A DNA stretch of 64,000 nt, from assembly GCA_023663185.1 (NCBI GenBank), contig JAMPHY010000005.1:124001-188000 (forward strand). The letters are read 5' to 3'. This document shows, piece after piece, positions 8,813 to 18,508 of the stretch. Source of the DNA: Clostridiales bacterium (GTDB taxonomy: Bacteria > Bacillota > Clostridia > Lachnospirales > Lachnospiraceae). The notes beneath the pieces are model-generated. The model was not told where the DNA came from, made no database searches, and saw nothing but the letters and a program-made list of their open reading frames with translations. Both the position numbers and the translations under genes were made by a program. Every line of letters begins with the position of its first letter. The first letter of the stretch is position 1.

Positions 8813-8849
8813 TTACTATATGAAAATTTTTAAAAAAATGATATAGTAA
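8813..8849. promoter_or_regulatory. Inverted repeat between kinase and MATE genes
   Basis: TTACTATAT (8813-8821) and ATATAGTAA (8841-8849) form a perfect 9-bp inverted repeat around an A/T-rich loop, 45 bp before the MATE start. It lacks a clear run of T after the right arm. An operator or a weak terminator are both possible. Confidence 0.4.
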
Positions 8850-8893
8850 GAATTAAGTGAAATCTGGTTATACATAGAACGGAGCAATTATTA

Positions 8894-10246
8894 ATGAAGA
8901 GCAGATTTTATCCCCAGATGCTGCGTCTGGTAGTGCCGATTGTAATACAGAATTTATTAAGCGCCGCGGTCAGTTCCACAGACGTAGTTATGCTCAATTA
9001 TGTAGGGCAGTCGTCTATTTCGGCAGTATCTTTGGCGTCTAACTATGCCAGCGTTCTATTTATGATATATTACGGACTCGGTACGGGAGTTACCCTTCTT
9101 TGCGCGCAATACTGGGGTAAAAAGGATTTACAGGCGATACGGGCGGTTGAAGGAATCGCGCTTAGATTTTCGATTATAATATCTATGGTATTTTCCGCTT
9201 TCGCGCTGCTTGTACCGGAATTTATGATGAAGATTTTTACTCCCGATACAGAGCTTATACATATCGGCGCAGGATATTTAAGGGTAATGGCGATAACGTA
9301 TCTGTGCTGGGGGATTATCGAGATTTATCTTGCCGTGTTAAGAAGCGTAGGGCGGGTAACTGTCACGATGGTTTTAAATATCATGGCTTTTACCCTGAAT
9401 ATTTTCTTAAATGCGGTTTTTATCTTCGGGCTTTTTGGAGCGCCGCGTTTAGGGGCTACGGGAGTCGCGATTGCAACTGCCGCTTCGCGTGTAATAGAGC
9501 TTATCGGCTGTATTATTGTTTCACTGGCAATAAGTAAAGACTTGCGGCTTAATCCCGCTTATATGTTTATACGCAATAAGGTGTTGTTTAAAGATTTTGT
9601 CAAATTGTCGCTGCCTGCGCTTTTTAACGACTTATCATGGAGTGTCGCTTTCTCCATGTATTCCGTGATTTTAGGGCATCTTGGCTCTGATGCGGTAGCC
9701 GCTAATTCGCTGGTAGTGGTAGCGCGCAATTTCGGCACGGTGTTATGCTTTGGAACCGCAAGTGCAGGCGGGATTTTGCTTGGCAACGTGATGGGAGAGG
9801 GCGATATGGAACGCGCCAAAGAATATGCTTCCAAATTGATGAAGCTGACCGTGATTACAGGAGCCATCGGGGGAGTGCTGATTCTTGCGGCGACGCCTTT
9901 AATTCTGCACTTTGCCACGCTTTCGGAAACTGCGATGCACTATCTAAAATATATGCTGCTTATTAATAGCTATTATGTAATGGGCGCCGCCGTAAATACG
10001 ACTATTATCGCGGGGATACTGCGTGCAGGCGGAGATACGCGGTTCGGGCTTATCTGCGACAGCGTGGATATGTGGTGTTATGCGGTTCCGCTTGGGTTTC
10101 TGGCAGCATTCGTATTTAAGCTGCCCGTGCTTGTGGTGTATTTTCTTTTGTGTACGGACGAATTTGTCAAGTGGCCGTGGGTTATTAAGAGATACCGCAG
10201 CGGCGTATGGCTTAAGAATATTACAAGAGATGACCTTTTTGAATAA
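8894..10246 (+). CDS. MATE-family efflux transporter
   Basis: This 450-residue integral membrane protein has about twelve hydrophobic segments in two homologous halves, as in the MATE family. These proteins expel cationic drugs or metabolites using a sodium or proton gradient. The opening MLRLVVPIVIQNLLSAAVSSTDVVMLNYVGQ is the typical first MATE helix, and the second half repeats it at KLSLPALFNDLSW. The start at 8894 follows GGAGCAATT. It is followed, after 190 bp, by a major-facilitator exporter in the same direction; whether the two share a transcript is unclear because a hairpin lies between them. Substrate unknown. Confidence 0.93.
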   Translation: MKSRFYPQMLRLVVPIVIQNLLSAAVSSTDVVMLNYVGQSSISAVSLASNYASVLFMIYYGLGTGVTLLCAQYWGKKDLQAIRAVEGIALRFSIIISMVFSAFALLVPEFMMKIFTPDTELIHIGAGYLRVMAITYLCWGIIEIYLAVLRSVGRVTVTMVLNIMAFTLNIFLNAVFIFGLFGAPRLGATGVAIATAASRVIELIGCIIVSLAISKDLRLNPAYMFIRNKVLFKDFVKLSLPALFNDLSWSVAFSMYSVILGHLGSDAVAANSLVVVARNFGTVLCFGTASAGGILLGNVMGEGDMERAKEYASKLMKLTVITGAIGGVLILAATPLILHFATLSETAMHYLKYMLLINSYYVMGAAVNTTIIAGILRAGGDTRFGLICDSVDMWCYAVPLGFLAAFVFKLPVLVVYFLLCTDEFVKWPWVIKRYRSGVWLKNITRDDLFE

Positions 10247-10309
10247 AATAATTAAAGAAGGGCGGGGAAAACAATGTTGTGCCATATGATAATTGATTTG
10301 AGCGTATTA

Positions 10310-10350
10310 CTCTGTACAAGGTCTGATGTTTGGGCGAAGCCTGTACAGAG
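10310..10350. promoter_or_regulatory. Hairpin in the MATE-MFS intergenic region
   Basis: CTCTGTACA (10310-10318) and TGTACAGAG (10342-10350) are perfect inverted repeats, extended inward by AGG/CC pairing. No T-run follows. It lies about 90 bp before the MFS start and could be an operator or leader hairpin. Confidence 0.4.
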
Positions 10351-10437
10351 ATAAATACTTTTTCGTCCGCATTGGATTTTGTACTTATAGAAAGTATGCA
10401 ATTTGACAATATTTAAAGCTATAAGGAGAAAAATTCA

Positions 10438-11724
10438 ATGGATAAACAATTTAAAAAATATATTATATTCTGGCTCAGCCAGTCGGTATCGCAGCTTGGA
10501 AGTGCAATGACGAGCTTTGCCCTTATTTTATGGGTATATACGGTGAAGCATTCTGCATTTACGCTTTCCATGATGTCGTTTTGCAATTATGTTCCATATA
10601 TAATAGTAAGCCTGTTTGCAGGGACGTTCGTCGATACGCATAGTAAGAAAAAAATTATGCTGGTATCGGATTCTATCGCCGCAGTATGTACCGTAAGCAT
10701 TTTTATAATGTGGAGCGGCGGCAATCTGCAGATATGGCATATTTATGTGGTAAACGCAATTATCGGGTTTATGAACGCTTTTCAATCGCCGGCGTCAAGC
10801 GTGGCAATCGGAAAAATGGTGCCAAAAGAAAAGTTGGCAAATGTAAGCGGAATGAATTCTTTTTCGGGCAATATGATATCCGTTTTTACGCCCGTGATAG
10901 CTTCGTTCCTATTTGCCCTAAGCGGTCTTAATGCAGTATTGCTTATTGATATGATAAGCTTTGTTTTTGCCTTTTTAGTATTGCTTTTGGTTATTAAGAT
11001 TCCGGAAGATGAAGTAAAGCCCGAAAATAAGATATCTGCATTTGCCGGCTGTAAAGAAGGCTATCGCTTTCTTTTAGCGCATAAAGCTATACTTATGATT
11101 GTTGTGACGATGGCGTTAATAAACTTTCTCTCAAGACTGACTTATGAGAATATATTATCGCCGATGGTGCTTTCAAGAAGTGGAGACGACAGCGTTGCGC
11201 TTGGTATTGTAAACGCTGTTATGGGAATCGGCGGCATTTTAGGCGGCATAATTGTTTCAGCGGGAAAAATGTCAAAGGATAATATCAAGACGATATATTT
11301 TTCCGCAGCGCTTTCATTCCTGCTTGGCGATTTGCTTATGGGAGCGGGGAGAAACGTTGTGTTCTGGTCGATTGCGGGGCTGGCGGCAAGCCTGCCGATA
11401 CCGTTTATTAATGCGGCGCAGAACGTAATCCTCTATGGCACTGTGCCGGAGGATATGCAGGGAAGGATATTTGCAGTCAGGAACGCAATACAGTACAGCA
11501 CGATTCCGGCAGGTATTCTGCTTGGCGGCTTTCTGGCGGACTATGTATTTGAGCCTTATATGCAAAAGGAAAATGCGTTTACGTCGCTGTTGCATGGGAT
11601 AGTCGGAGAGGGCAGCGGAAGCGGCATGGCGGTAATGTTCCTCTGCACCGGAATACTGGGCAGTACGTTTTGCATTATCTGCTATCTGCGGCTTAGAAAA
11701 TACCGGGAAGAGATGATTTTGTAG
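10438..11724 (+). CDS. MFS transporter, macrolide-efflux (MefA-like) type
   Basis: This 428-residue protein opens with FKKYIIFWLSQSVSQLGSAM and FALILWVY, the first helix of the MFS_3 (MefA-like) exporters. The loop between helices 2 and 3 carries FVDTHSKKKIMLVSD, the MFS motif A. About twelve membrane segments follow, and the second half starts at about residue 215. These exporters commonly extrude macrolides or other small molecules, but the substrate here cannot be stated. The start at 10438 has AAGGAG ten bases upstream. It is the last gene before the rimP operon, and no terminator is obvious after it. Confidence 0.9.
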   Translation: MDKQFKKYIIFWLSQSVSQLGSAMTSFALILWVYTVKHSAFTLSMMSFCNYVPYIIVSLFAGTFVDTHSKKKIMLVSDSIAAVCTVSIFIMWSGGNLQIWHIYVVNAIIGFMNAFQSPASSVAIGKMVPKEKLANVSGMNSFSGNMISVFTPVIASFLFALSGLNAVLLIDMISFVFAFLVLLLVIKIPEDEVKPENKISAFAGCKEGYRFLLAHKAILMIVVTMALINFLSRLTYENILSPMVLSRSGDDSVALGIVNAVMGIGGILGGIIVSAGKMSKDNIKTIYFSAALSFLLGDLLMGAGRNVVFWSIAGLAASLPIPFINAAQNVILYGTVPEDMQGRIFAVRNAIQYSTIPAGILLGGFLADYVFEPYMQKENAFTSLLHGIVGEGSGSGMAVMFLCTGILGSTFCIICYLRLRKYREEMIL

Positions 11725-11761
11725 AACTGCCGCAATTTATGAATTTCTTAAAAATTAGGGC

Positions 11762-11790
11762 TTGCGTCTATGCGACTTTAGTGTTATAAT
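11762..11790 (+). promoter_or_regulatory. Promoter of the rimP-nusA-infB operon
   Basis: TTGCGT (11762-11767) and TATAAT (11785-11790) are separated by 17 bp, a good sigma-A promoter. The rimP start is about 78 bp downstream of the -10 box. Confidence 0.75.
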
Positions 11791-11823
11791 GCTTTAGTAA
11801 CAATGAAATTATTTGTAGAATCA

Positions 11824-11850
11824 AGAGTGGACTTGCGAGTCCACTCTTTT
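11824..11850 (+). terminator. Leader hairpin with T-run before rimP (possible attenuator)
   Basis: A perfect 10-bp stem (AGAGTGGACT with its complement) around the loop TGCG is followed by four T residues. It looks like an intrinsic terminator but lies downstream of the operon promoter and just before the rimP ribosome-binding site. It could attenuate the operon rather than end an upstream transcript. Confidence 0.7.
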
Positions 11851-11867
11851 ACATGAAAGGAAGAAAA

Positions 11868-12332
11868 ATGTCCAAAGGGAAGAACTACGATACCAGAACG
11901 GAAGAGCTTCTAACTCCGATAGTAGAGCGTTTCGGTGTGGAAATATACGACGTTGAATATGTGAAAGAAGGAAGCGACTGGTACTTAAGAGCCTATATTG
12001 ATAAGCCGGACGGAGTCAATATTAAAGATTGTGAGAATGTAAGCCGCGCCTTATCCGATGAACTGGATAAGGAAGATTTCATTGAAGACGCTTATATCCT
12101 TGAAGTCAGCAGTCCGGGGCTTGGAAGGGCGCTTAAGAAAGATAAGCACCTAGAAAAGAGTTTAGGCGAAGAAGTAGAAATAAAAACATATAAGCCCATT
12201 GATAAACAAAAGGAGTTTAAGGGCGTTTTGAAAGCTTATGATACGGATAGTATTACCGTTACCATAGAAAATGAAGAGAAAATATTTGCCAGAGAAGAGA
12301 TAGCGATAATTAGGCTGGCGTTGGATTTTTAA
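11868..12332 (+). CDS. rimP: Ribosome maturation factor RimP
   Basis: RimP is needed for maturation of the 30S subunit. The 154-residue protein has the N-terminal alpha/beta domain (VEIYDVEYVKEGSDWYLRAYIDKPDGVNIKDCE) and the conserved LEVSSPGLGR motif, then a C-terminal Sm-like beta barrel. I chose ATG at 11868 rather than 11853, because AAAGGAAG then lies at the right distance; the upstream start has no ribosome-binding site and would overlap the leader hairpin. It heads the rimP-nusA operon and is followed by nusA after 26 bp. Confidence 0.95.
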   Translation: MSKGKNYDTRTEELLTPIVERFGVEIYDVEYVKEGSDWYLRAYIDKPDGVNIKDCENVSRALSDELDKEDFIEDAYILEVSSPGLGRALKKDKHLEKSLGEEVEIKTYKPIDKQKEFKGVLKAYDTDSITVTIENEEKIFAREEIAIIRLALDF

Positions 12333-12358
12333 CAGAATAAAGGAGGAAGGATAAGGAA

Positions 12359-13567
12359 ATGAATAGCGAATTAATGGAAGCATTGGATATGCTGGAAAAG
12401 GAGAAGGAAATCAGTAAAGATACATTGTTTGATGCCATCGAAAATTCTTTGATTACTGCCTGCAAGAACCATTTTGGCAAAGCGGATAATATCAAAGTAG
12501 AAATCGACAGACAGACTTGTGATTTTCTATGCTACGCGGAAAAAGAGGTAGTTGAAGAAGTAGAGGACGACTGTGTGCAGATTTCACTTGAGGACGCTCA
12601 TGAGATTTCGAGTAAAGCGAAGCTTGGCGATATTATCCATGTGGAAATCAAGTCGAAAGAGTTCGGACGTATTGCGACGCAGAATGCAAAGAACGTTATT
12701 TTGCAGAAAATCCGTGAAGAAGAAAGAAGCGTTATTTATAATCAGTATTATGAGAAGGAAAAAGATGTAGTTACCGGTATAGTCCAGCGTTATATCGGAA
12801 GAAATATTTCCATTAATTTAGGAAAGGCTGACGGAATCTTAAATGAAAGCGAGCAGGTGCGCGGAGAAAATTTCAGACCTACGGAGAGAATAAAAGTATA
12901 TATTCTGGAAGTTAAGAATACGCCTAAAGGACCGAAGATTTTGGTAAGCCGTACACACCCCGAACTTGTCAAGAGATTGTTTGAGACAGAGGTAACGGAG
13001 ATTAAGGACGGAACAGTGGAAATAATGAGTATTGCCAGAGAAGCAGGAAGCAGAACGAAAATAGCTGTACGCTCTAATAATCCGAATGTCGATGCGGTAG
13101 GCGCATGCGTCGGAATGAACGGTGCAAGAGTTAATTCCATAGTCGAGGAGCTTCGCGGTGAGAAAATTGATATTGTAAACTGGGACGAAAATCCGGGTAA
13201 CTTTATTCAGAACGCTTTATCTCCCGCTAAGATAGTAGCCGTTTTTGCTGATCCCGATGAAAAGACGGCAAAAGTCGTGGTACCGGATTATCAGTTATCG
13301 CTTGCCATCGGTAAGGAAGGTCAGAATGCAAGACTGGCGGCAAGACTGACGGGATACAAGATTGATATCAAGAATGAGACTCAGGCTAAAGACGCGCCGG
13401 GCTTCCGTTATGAAGATTATGAATATGATGAAGAGGATTACGGCGAAGAATATAGCGAAGGCGGACTTGAAGCGGAGCTGTATGATGGAGAGTCCTATGA
13501 CGAAGAGACTTACGAAGAGGAAGTCTATGAAGAGGAAACCGAGGTAGAAGAAAATCTTGATGAATAA
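12359..13567 (+). CDS. nusA: Transcription termination/antitermination factor NusA
   Basis: NusA binds RNA polymerase and nascent RNA and modulates pausing, termination and antitermination. The 402-residue protein has the N-terminal polymerase-binding domain (1-125), an S1 domain (about 135-200; IVQRYIGRNISINLGKADGIL) and two KH domains (about 205-345; GACVGMNGARV and LAIGKEGQNARLAARLTG). The tail is very acidic and Tyr-rich (EDYEYDEEDYGEEY), taking the place of the C-terminal repeats of E. coli NusA. The start at 12359 lies behind AGGAGGAAGG. The 3' end overlaps ylxR by eight bases. Confidence 0.97.
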   Translation: MNSELMEALDMLEKEKEISKDTLFDAIENSLITACKNHFGKADNIKVEIDRQTCDFLCYAEKEVVEEVEDDCVQISLEDAHEISSKAKLGDIIHVEIKSKEFGRIATQNAKNVILQKIREEERSVIYNQYYEKEKDVVTGIVQRYIGRNISINLGKADGILNESEQVRGENFRPTERIKVYILEVKNTPKGPKILVSRTHPELVKRLFETEVTEIKDGTVEIMSIAREAGSRTKIAVRSNNPNVDAVGACVGMNGARVNSIVEELRGEKIDIVNWDENPGNFIQNALSPAKIVAVFADPDEKTAKVVVPDYQLSLAIGKEGQNARLAARLTGYKIDIKNETQAKDAPGFRYEDYEYDEEDYGEEYSEGGLEAELYDGESYDEETYEEEVYEEETEVEENLDE

Positions 13568-13835
13568 AAAGAAAACACCTATGCGGCAATGCGTGGGCTG
13601 TAAGGAAATGAAGGATAAAAAGGATATGATGAGGGTACTGCGGACTCTAGACGGAGCAGTTGTATTAGATACGACAGGCAGGAAAAACGGAAGGGGCGCA
13701 TATCTTTGCATGAATAAGGAATGCCTTGAGAAAGCAAGAAAAAACAGAGGCTTGGAACGTTCCTTCAAGATTAATATTCCGGACGAAATATATGAGGGCA
13801 TGGAAAGGGAGTTTGAAGAGAGTGTGCAAGGATAA
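13560..13835 (+). CDS. ylxR: YlxR (DUF448) RNA-binding protein
   Basis: This small 91-residue protein has the DUF448 pattern TPMRQCVGCKEMKDKKDMMRV near the N-terminus and GRGAYLCMNKECLEKA in the middle, with Cys residues and a basic surface typical of RNA-binding YlxR. In Bacillus the family has been linked to RNase P activity. ATG at 13560 overlaps the nusA stop, which implies translational coupling; a TTG one codon upstream is less likely. It sits between nusA and ylxQ, as in most Firmicutes. Confidence 0.93.
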   Translation: MNKKKTPMRQCVGCKEMKDKKDMMRVLRTLDGAVVLDTTGRKNGRGAYLCMNKECLEKARKNRGLERSFKINIPDEIYEGMEREFEESVQG

Positions 13836-14163
13836 CGATTTAACAAATAATAAAGTGTTATCCCTGCTTGGTCTCGCAACTCGGTCCAGAAATGTTGTAA
13901 GTGGAGAATTCGCAACAGAGAATGCAGTAAAGTCGGGGAAAGCATATTTAGTTATTGTATCAGAGGACGCTTCGGATAACACAAAGAAAAAGTTCCGTAA
14001 TATGTGTGAATTTTATAAAGTTCCTTATTACCTTTTTGGAACGATGGAAAAAAACGGACACTCAATGGGAAAACAAGATAGGTCTTCTCTGGCAGTTACA
14101 AACGCGGGATTTGCGGATTCGATACAGAAACATTTGAATGATTTGGATATAAGACGGAGGTAG
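13822..14163 (+). CDS. ylxQ: L7Ae/L30e-family ribosomal-like protein YlxQ
   Basis: The product is about 113 residues and belongs to the L7Ae/L30e/S12e/Gadd45 fold, which binds kink-turn RNA. Recognisable stretches are [39 protein letters not shown] and FYKVPYY, matching the YlxQ subgroup. The best start is GTG at 13822, overlapping the ylxR end by 14 bases. A longer frame reaches back to 13726, but those residues do not look like the family. It lies in its usual place between ylxR and infB. Confidence 0.9.
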   Translation: MCKDNDLTNNKVLSLLGLATRSRNVVSGEFATENAVKSGKAYLVIVSEDASDNTKKKFRNMCEFYKVPYYLFGTMEKNGHSMGKQDRSSLAVTNAGFADSIQKHLNDLDIRRR

Positions 14164-14168
14164 TGAGC

Positions 14169-17075
14169 ATGGCAAAAATGAGAGTGCATGAGCTTGCAAA
14201 AGAGCTGGATAAACAGAGTAAAGATATCATTGCTTTTTTGCAGGATAAAGGATATGAGATAAAAGCGGCTCAAAGTTCGATAGAAGAAGACGCCATAGAA
14301 TTAGTACGCAAGGTGTTCGGCGGCAAGGCGGATAATGCCGTAAAGAAAGAGGAGGCTGCGGATAAAAATTCTGAGGCAAACGACGTAAAAGCAGAAAAAG
14401 CTGTAAAAACCGAGGCGGTTAAAAAAGCGGCGGATACGGTGGAAGCAGCGCAGCCTAAGTCTGAGCAAACAAAGCAAGAGCAGGCAAAAACTGAGCAAGT
14501 AAAATCAGAACAGCCCAAAACTGAACAGCCTAAACCTGAGCAGGCAAAGCCAGAACAGTCAAAATCAGAGCAGGCAAAGCCGGCATCGAATAACGGTCAG
14601 GATATTCATAAGAAAAAGAAGAAGATTATTTTTGTAAGTAATCCGCATAATTCCAATATGCCGGGAGGACGGCAGGGACAGTCAGGCGGCGGCAACAGAA
14701 GACCTAACGATAACCGTCAGGGCGCGCAGCAGGCTCCGCATAAGATTATCAGACCTACCCAGAAACCTATTCCGGTATCGGCGGAACCTTATGATGTGAG
14801 ACAGAAACAGCAGCAGGAGCGGCGTTTGGAGCAGAAACGTCAGGAAAACAGGGAAAAAGCAAATGTTCAGAATAAACCGGTCACACAGGAAAAAACATAT
14901 ACGGGCGGCGCGGAAAGAACAGCCAATAACGCCGGTAACAATGCTTCTAACGATAATAGAAGACCTAAGGCTCAGAATCGTCAGGGTTATAACAATAATC
15001 AGGGCAATAATAACGGCTCTTCATTTGCAGCAGGCGGCGGCAGGGGCTTTAACGGCGGCGAGCGTCCTCCAAGAAGCAATGGCGGGCAGGACAATAGATT
15101 TAAGAAAGGTTCGGGCAACAAGGACTTTGTGCCGGAGAGTCCCATCAAGGACACTGAGAAGCATAGGGACGAAGAGAAGCGCAGAATCGGTCAAGAGAAG
15201 GATAAGCGCTCGAAGAAAGATTTGATTTATGAAGACGACGAGATTATAAGCAAGAACTTCAATAAGCCCGGACGCTTTATTAAGCCGGAGAAAAAAGAAG
15301 AAATACCTGAGGAAGAGAAGATTAAGGTTATTACATTGCCTGAGACTCTTACTATCAAGGAACTTGCCGATAAGATGAAAATTCAGCCCTCAGCGATAAT
15401 TAAGAAGCTGTTTATGCAGGGACAGATTGTTACCGTAAATTCAGAGATTTCCTTTGAAGATGCGGAGAACATCGCGATTGAATATGAGATTATATGTGAA
15501 AAAGAAGTAAAGGTCAATGTAATCGAGGAGCTTCTTAAGGAAGAAGACGAAGACGAGAGCACGATGGTGTCAAGACCGCCGGTTATCTGCGTTATGGGGC
15601 ATGTAGACCACGGTAAGACTTCTTTGCTTGACGCAATTCGTAAGACCAACGTAACGGATAAGGAAGCGGGCGGCATTACACAGGCAATCGGCGCATATAC
15701 CGTTAATGTCAATAACCAGAAGATTACCTTCTTAGATACGCCGGGACATGAAGCGTTTACGGCTATGCGTATGCGCGGCGCTAATTCCACCGATATCGCA
15801 GTACTGGTGGTAGCGGCGGACGACGGAGTAATGCCACAGACGATAGAGGCAATTAATCACGCGAAGGCGGCGGGAATAGAAATTATCGTTGCCGTCAATA
15901 AAATTGATAAGCCGAATGCTAATATAGACAGGGTAAAACAGGAAATGACGGAGCATGAGCTTATTCCTGTGGATTGGGGCGGCTCTACGGAGTTTGTGCC
16001 TGTTTCCGCTAAATCGGGAGAAGGAATAAGCAATCTGCTTGAGACGATTCTTTTGACGGCTGATATTTTGGAGCTTAAGGCAAATCCCAACAGACGTGCA
16101 AGAGGTCTGGTTATCGAGGCGGAGCTTGATAAAGGACGCGGTCCTGTGGCAACCGTACTTGTGCAGAAAGGAACGCTGCATGTGGGCGATTTTATTTCCG
16201 CAGGAGCAAGCCACGGTAAAGTCAGGGCTATGATTGACGACAAGGGAAGAAGGGTAAAAGAGGCGCTTCCCTCCATGCCGGTTGAAATTCTCGGACTCTC
16301 GGACGTACCGAGCGCAGGAGAAGTATTTGTTGTCCATGAAAACGATAAAACTGCGAAATCTTATGCCGATACTTATATGTCACAGCATAAAGAAGAGATG
16401 CTTGCAGATACTAAGGTTAGAATGTCGTTAGACGATTTGTTCAATCAGATTCAGGAGGGTAATCTGAAAGAGCTTAATCTGATTGTCAAGGCTGACGTAC
16501 AGGGCAGCGTGGAAGCCTTAAAGCAGAGCTTGATGAAGCTTTCTAATGATGAAATAGTAGTTAAATGTATTCACGGTGGAGTCGGCGCTATCAATGAATC
16601 CGACGTTACGCTTGCTTCGGCGTCGTCTGCTATTATTATCGGCTTCAATGTCAGACCTGATGCGACGGCAAAGGCGATAGCAGACCGCGAGGGCGTGGAC
16701 GTCAGACTCTATAAGGTAATTTATCAGGCAATCGACGATATAGAGCTTGCCATGAAGGGTATGTTAGATCCTATATTCGAGGAAAAGATAATCGGTCATG
16801 CAGAGGTACGTCAGATATTTAAAGCTTCTGCAGTAGGAAATATTGCAGGTTCATATATATTGGACGGAGAACTGCAAAGAGGCTGCAAGGTTCGCATAAC
16901 CAGAGAGGGCGAGCAGATTTATGAAGGTGCACTGGCTTCATTAAAGAGATTTAAAGACGACGTAAAAGAGGTTAAAGCGGGCTTTGAGTGCGGACTTGTC
17001 TTTGAAGACTTTGATAAAATGCAAGAGCTGGATATCGTAGAAGCTTATATTATGGTTGAAGTGCCCAGAACTTAA
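14169..17075 (+). CDS. infB: Translation initiation factor IF-2
   Basis: IF-2 is the GTPase that delivers initiator tRNA to the ribosome. The protein is 968 residues. It has the N-terminal IF2_N helix bundle ([17 protein letters not shown]), a long low-complexity linker with EQAKPEQ-type repeats and Gly/Asn/Arg-rich stretches (about 60-370), a second IF2_N domain (about 395-445), the GTPase domain (G1 [10 protein letters not shown]3 DTPGHEAF, G4 NKID) and domains II-IV. ATG at 14169 is eight bases after GGAGG; the GTG at 14163 is too close to it. The gene is in its canonical place before rbfA. Confidence 0.98.
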   Translation: MAKMRVHELAKELDKQSKDIIAFLQDKGYEIKAAQSSIEEDAIELVRKVFGGKADNAVKKEEAADKNSEANDVKAEKAVKTEAVKKAADTVEAAQPKSEQTKQEQAKTEQVKSEQPKTEQPKPEQAKPEQSKSEQAKPASNNGQDIHKKKKKIIFVSNPHNSNMPGGRQGQSGGGNRRPNDNRQGAQQAPHKIIRPTQKPIPVSAEPYDVRQKQQQERRLEQKRQENREKANVQNKPVTQEKTYTGGAERTANNAGNNASNDNRRPKAQNRQGYNNNQGNNNGSSFAAGGGRGFNGGERPPRSNGGQDNRFKKGSGNKDFVPESPIKDTEKHRDEEKRRIGQEKDKRSKKDLIYEDDEIISKNFNKPGRFIKPEKKEEIPEEEKIKVITLPETLTIKELADKMKIQPSAIIKKLFMQGQIVTVNSEISFEDAENIAIEYEIICEKEVKVNVIEELLKEEDEDESTMVSRPPVICVMGHVDHGKTSLLDAIRKTNVTDKEAGGITQAIGAYTVNVNNQKITFLDTPGHEAFTAMRMRGANSTDIAVLVVAADDGVMPQTIEAINHAKAAGIEIIVAVNKIDKPNANIDRVKQEMTEHELIPVDWGGSTEFVPVSAKSGEGISNLLETILLTADILELKANPNRRARGLVIEAELDKGRGPVATVLVQKGTLHVGDFISAGASHGKVRAMIDDKGRRVKEALPSMPVEILGLSDVPSAGEVFVVHENDKTAKSYADTYMSQHKEEMLADTKVRMSLDDLFNQIQEGNLKELNLIVKADVQGSVEALKQSLMKLSNDEIVVKCIHGGVGAINESDVTLASASSAIIIGFNVRPDATAKAIADREGVDVRLYKVIYQAIDDIELAMKGMLDPIFEEKIIGHAEVRQIFKASAVGNIAGSYILDGELQRGCKVRITREGEQIYEGALASLKRFKDDVKEVKAGFECGLVFEDFDKMQELDIVEAYIMVEVPRT

Positions 17076-17090
17076 ATTAGAGGTATATAT

Positions 17091-17447
17091 ATGCGTAAAA
17101 ATAGTGTAAAAAATATCCGCATCAACGGCGAAGTTCAGCGCGAGCTTGCGGAAATAATCCGCAGCGAAATAAAAGATCCGCGTATCGCACAACTGGTTTC
17201 GGTTGTTGCTGTGGAGGTGGCGCCTGATTTAAAGACCTGCAAGGCATGGATAAGCGTGCTTGGAGACGAGAAGGCACGCGAAGATACGCTTGCAGGCTTA
17301 AACAGTGCGGAAGGCTTTATCAGAAGCCAGCTTGCGCGCAGGGTAAATCTGCGTAATACTCCGCAGATACATTTTATCATGGACCAATCGATAGAATATG
17401 GCGTTTCCATGTCTAAGAAGATTGACGACGTGCAGCGTGGAAGATAA
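17091..17447 (+). CDS. rbfA: Ribosome-binding factor A
   Basis: RbfA is a KH-type factor that helps late 30S maturation. The 118-residue protein shows the N-terminal INGEVQRELAEIIRSEIKDPRI and the C-terminal LRNTPQIHFIMDQSIEYG, both diagnostic. The start at 17091 lies behind AGAGG, 15 bp after infB, and it belongs to the same operon. Confidence 0.97.
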   Translation: MRKNSVKNIRINGEVQRELAEIIRSEIKDPRIAQLVSVVAVEVAPDLKTCKAWISVLGDEKAREDTLAGLNSAEGFIRSQLARRVNLRNTPQIHFIMDQSIEYGVSMSKKIDDVQRGR

Positions 17448-17501
17448 AAAGTAAACTTTCATATTGAATTTGTATCTTGCGTGAAAGGGGAACGGCTTTA
17501 A

Positions 17502-18449
17502 GTGAAAATTATAGATGAATTAAAAAATGCCAAGACCATCGGAATCGGCGGGCACATAAGACCTGACGGAGACTGCGTAGGTTCTGTGATGGCATTGTAT
17601 CTTTATTTGAAAAAAGAGCTGCCAAACGTACAGACAGTTGTGTATCTCGAACAGCCGGCGGACATTTTTCAGTGTATTAAAGATGTGGATAAAATCTGCT
17701 CAGATTTTAATACGGATATAGTGTGCGACGTTTTTCTGGCGTTGGACTGCAATGCCGAGCGTCTTGGCAGGGCGGAGCCTATTTTTGAGAGGGCGCATAA
17801 AAGAATTAATATCGACCACCATATCAGCAATTTCGGCTGTGGCGACGTCAATATAATAGAGCCGGATAGAAGCTCTACATGCGAGCTGCTTTACGGTCTT
17901 TTAGAAGAAGATAAGATAGATGAAGAGATTGCCAAAGCTCTCTACATCGGCTTGATTCATGATACGGGAGTTTTTCATTATTCCAATACTTCGCCTGAAA
18001 CTTTTAGAATAGCGGCGAAGCTTATTGAGTATGGATTTGATTTTCCGAAACTGATAGACGAGACTTTTTATGAAAAGACTTATGTTCAGAGTCAGATTAT
18101 GGGCAGGGCGATTCTTGAGAGTATCAGGTTTCTTGAAGGAAGAGCTATAGTCAGCATGGTAGACAGGAAAATGATGGATTTCTATCAGGTTGAGCCCAAA
18201 GACCTTGATGGAATTGTCAACCAGTTGCGCATAGTCAAGGGCGTCGAGTGCGCAATTTTTATGTATGAGGTTAAGCCGATGGAATATAAGGTAAGCCTGC
18301 GTTCTAACGGCAGGGTGGACGTTGCGGCAATAGCCGTAAAATTCGGCGGCGGCGGGCATGTGCGCGCAGCAGGCTGTACTATGAACGGCACCTACCATGA
18401 CAATATTAATAATTTATCTCTACATATAGAAGAACAATTGGAATCGTGA
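17502..18449 (+). CDS. nrnA: DHH/DHHA1 phosphoesterase, NrnA type
   Basis: This 315-residue enzyme should degrade short oligoribonucleotides and dephosphorylate 3'-phosphoadenosine-5'-phosphate. The DHH domain shows GHIRPDGDCVGS (motif I), LALDCN (motif II) and the name-giving NIDHHISN (motif III). The DHHA1 domain ends with GGGGHVRAAG (about residues 282-291), which holds the substrate. The start is GTG at 17502 with AAAGGGG upstream. It lies between rbfA and truB, the usual order in Firmicutes. Confidence 0.94.
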   Translation: MKIIDELKNAKTIGIGGHIRPDGDCVGSVMALYLYLKKELPNVQTVVYLEQPADIFQCIKDVDKICSDFNTDIVCDVFLALDCNAERLGRAEPIFERAHKRINIDHHISNFGCGDVNIIEPDRSSTCELLYGLLEEDKIDEEIAKALYIGLIHDTGVFHYSNTSPETFRIAAKLIEYGFDFPKLIDETFYEKTYVQSQIMGRAILESIRFLEGRAIVSMVDRKMMDFYQVEPKDLDGIVNQLRIVKGVECAIFMYEVKPMEYKVSLRSNGRVDVAAIAVKFGGGGHVRAAGCTMNGTYHDNINNLSLHIEEQLES

Positions 18450-18508
18450 AGTCACTGGTAGGTTAAGAGCGGCTTAAGTGTATGGATTAAGGGAGAACAA
18501 CTGTATTA

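Noticed and set aside
18462-18491. Three TTAAG motifs spaced 11-12 bp before truB, like a regulator box
   Set aside because: Only the first two have the N5 spacing, the first bases are G and C rather than T, and the place is inside a housekeeping operon without a -10 box. Chance is likely.
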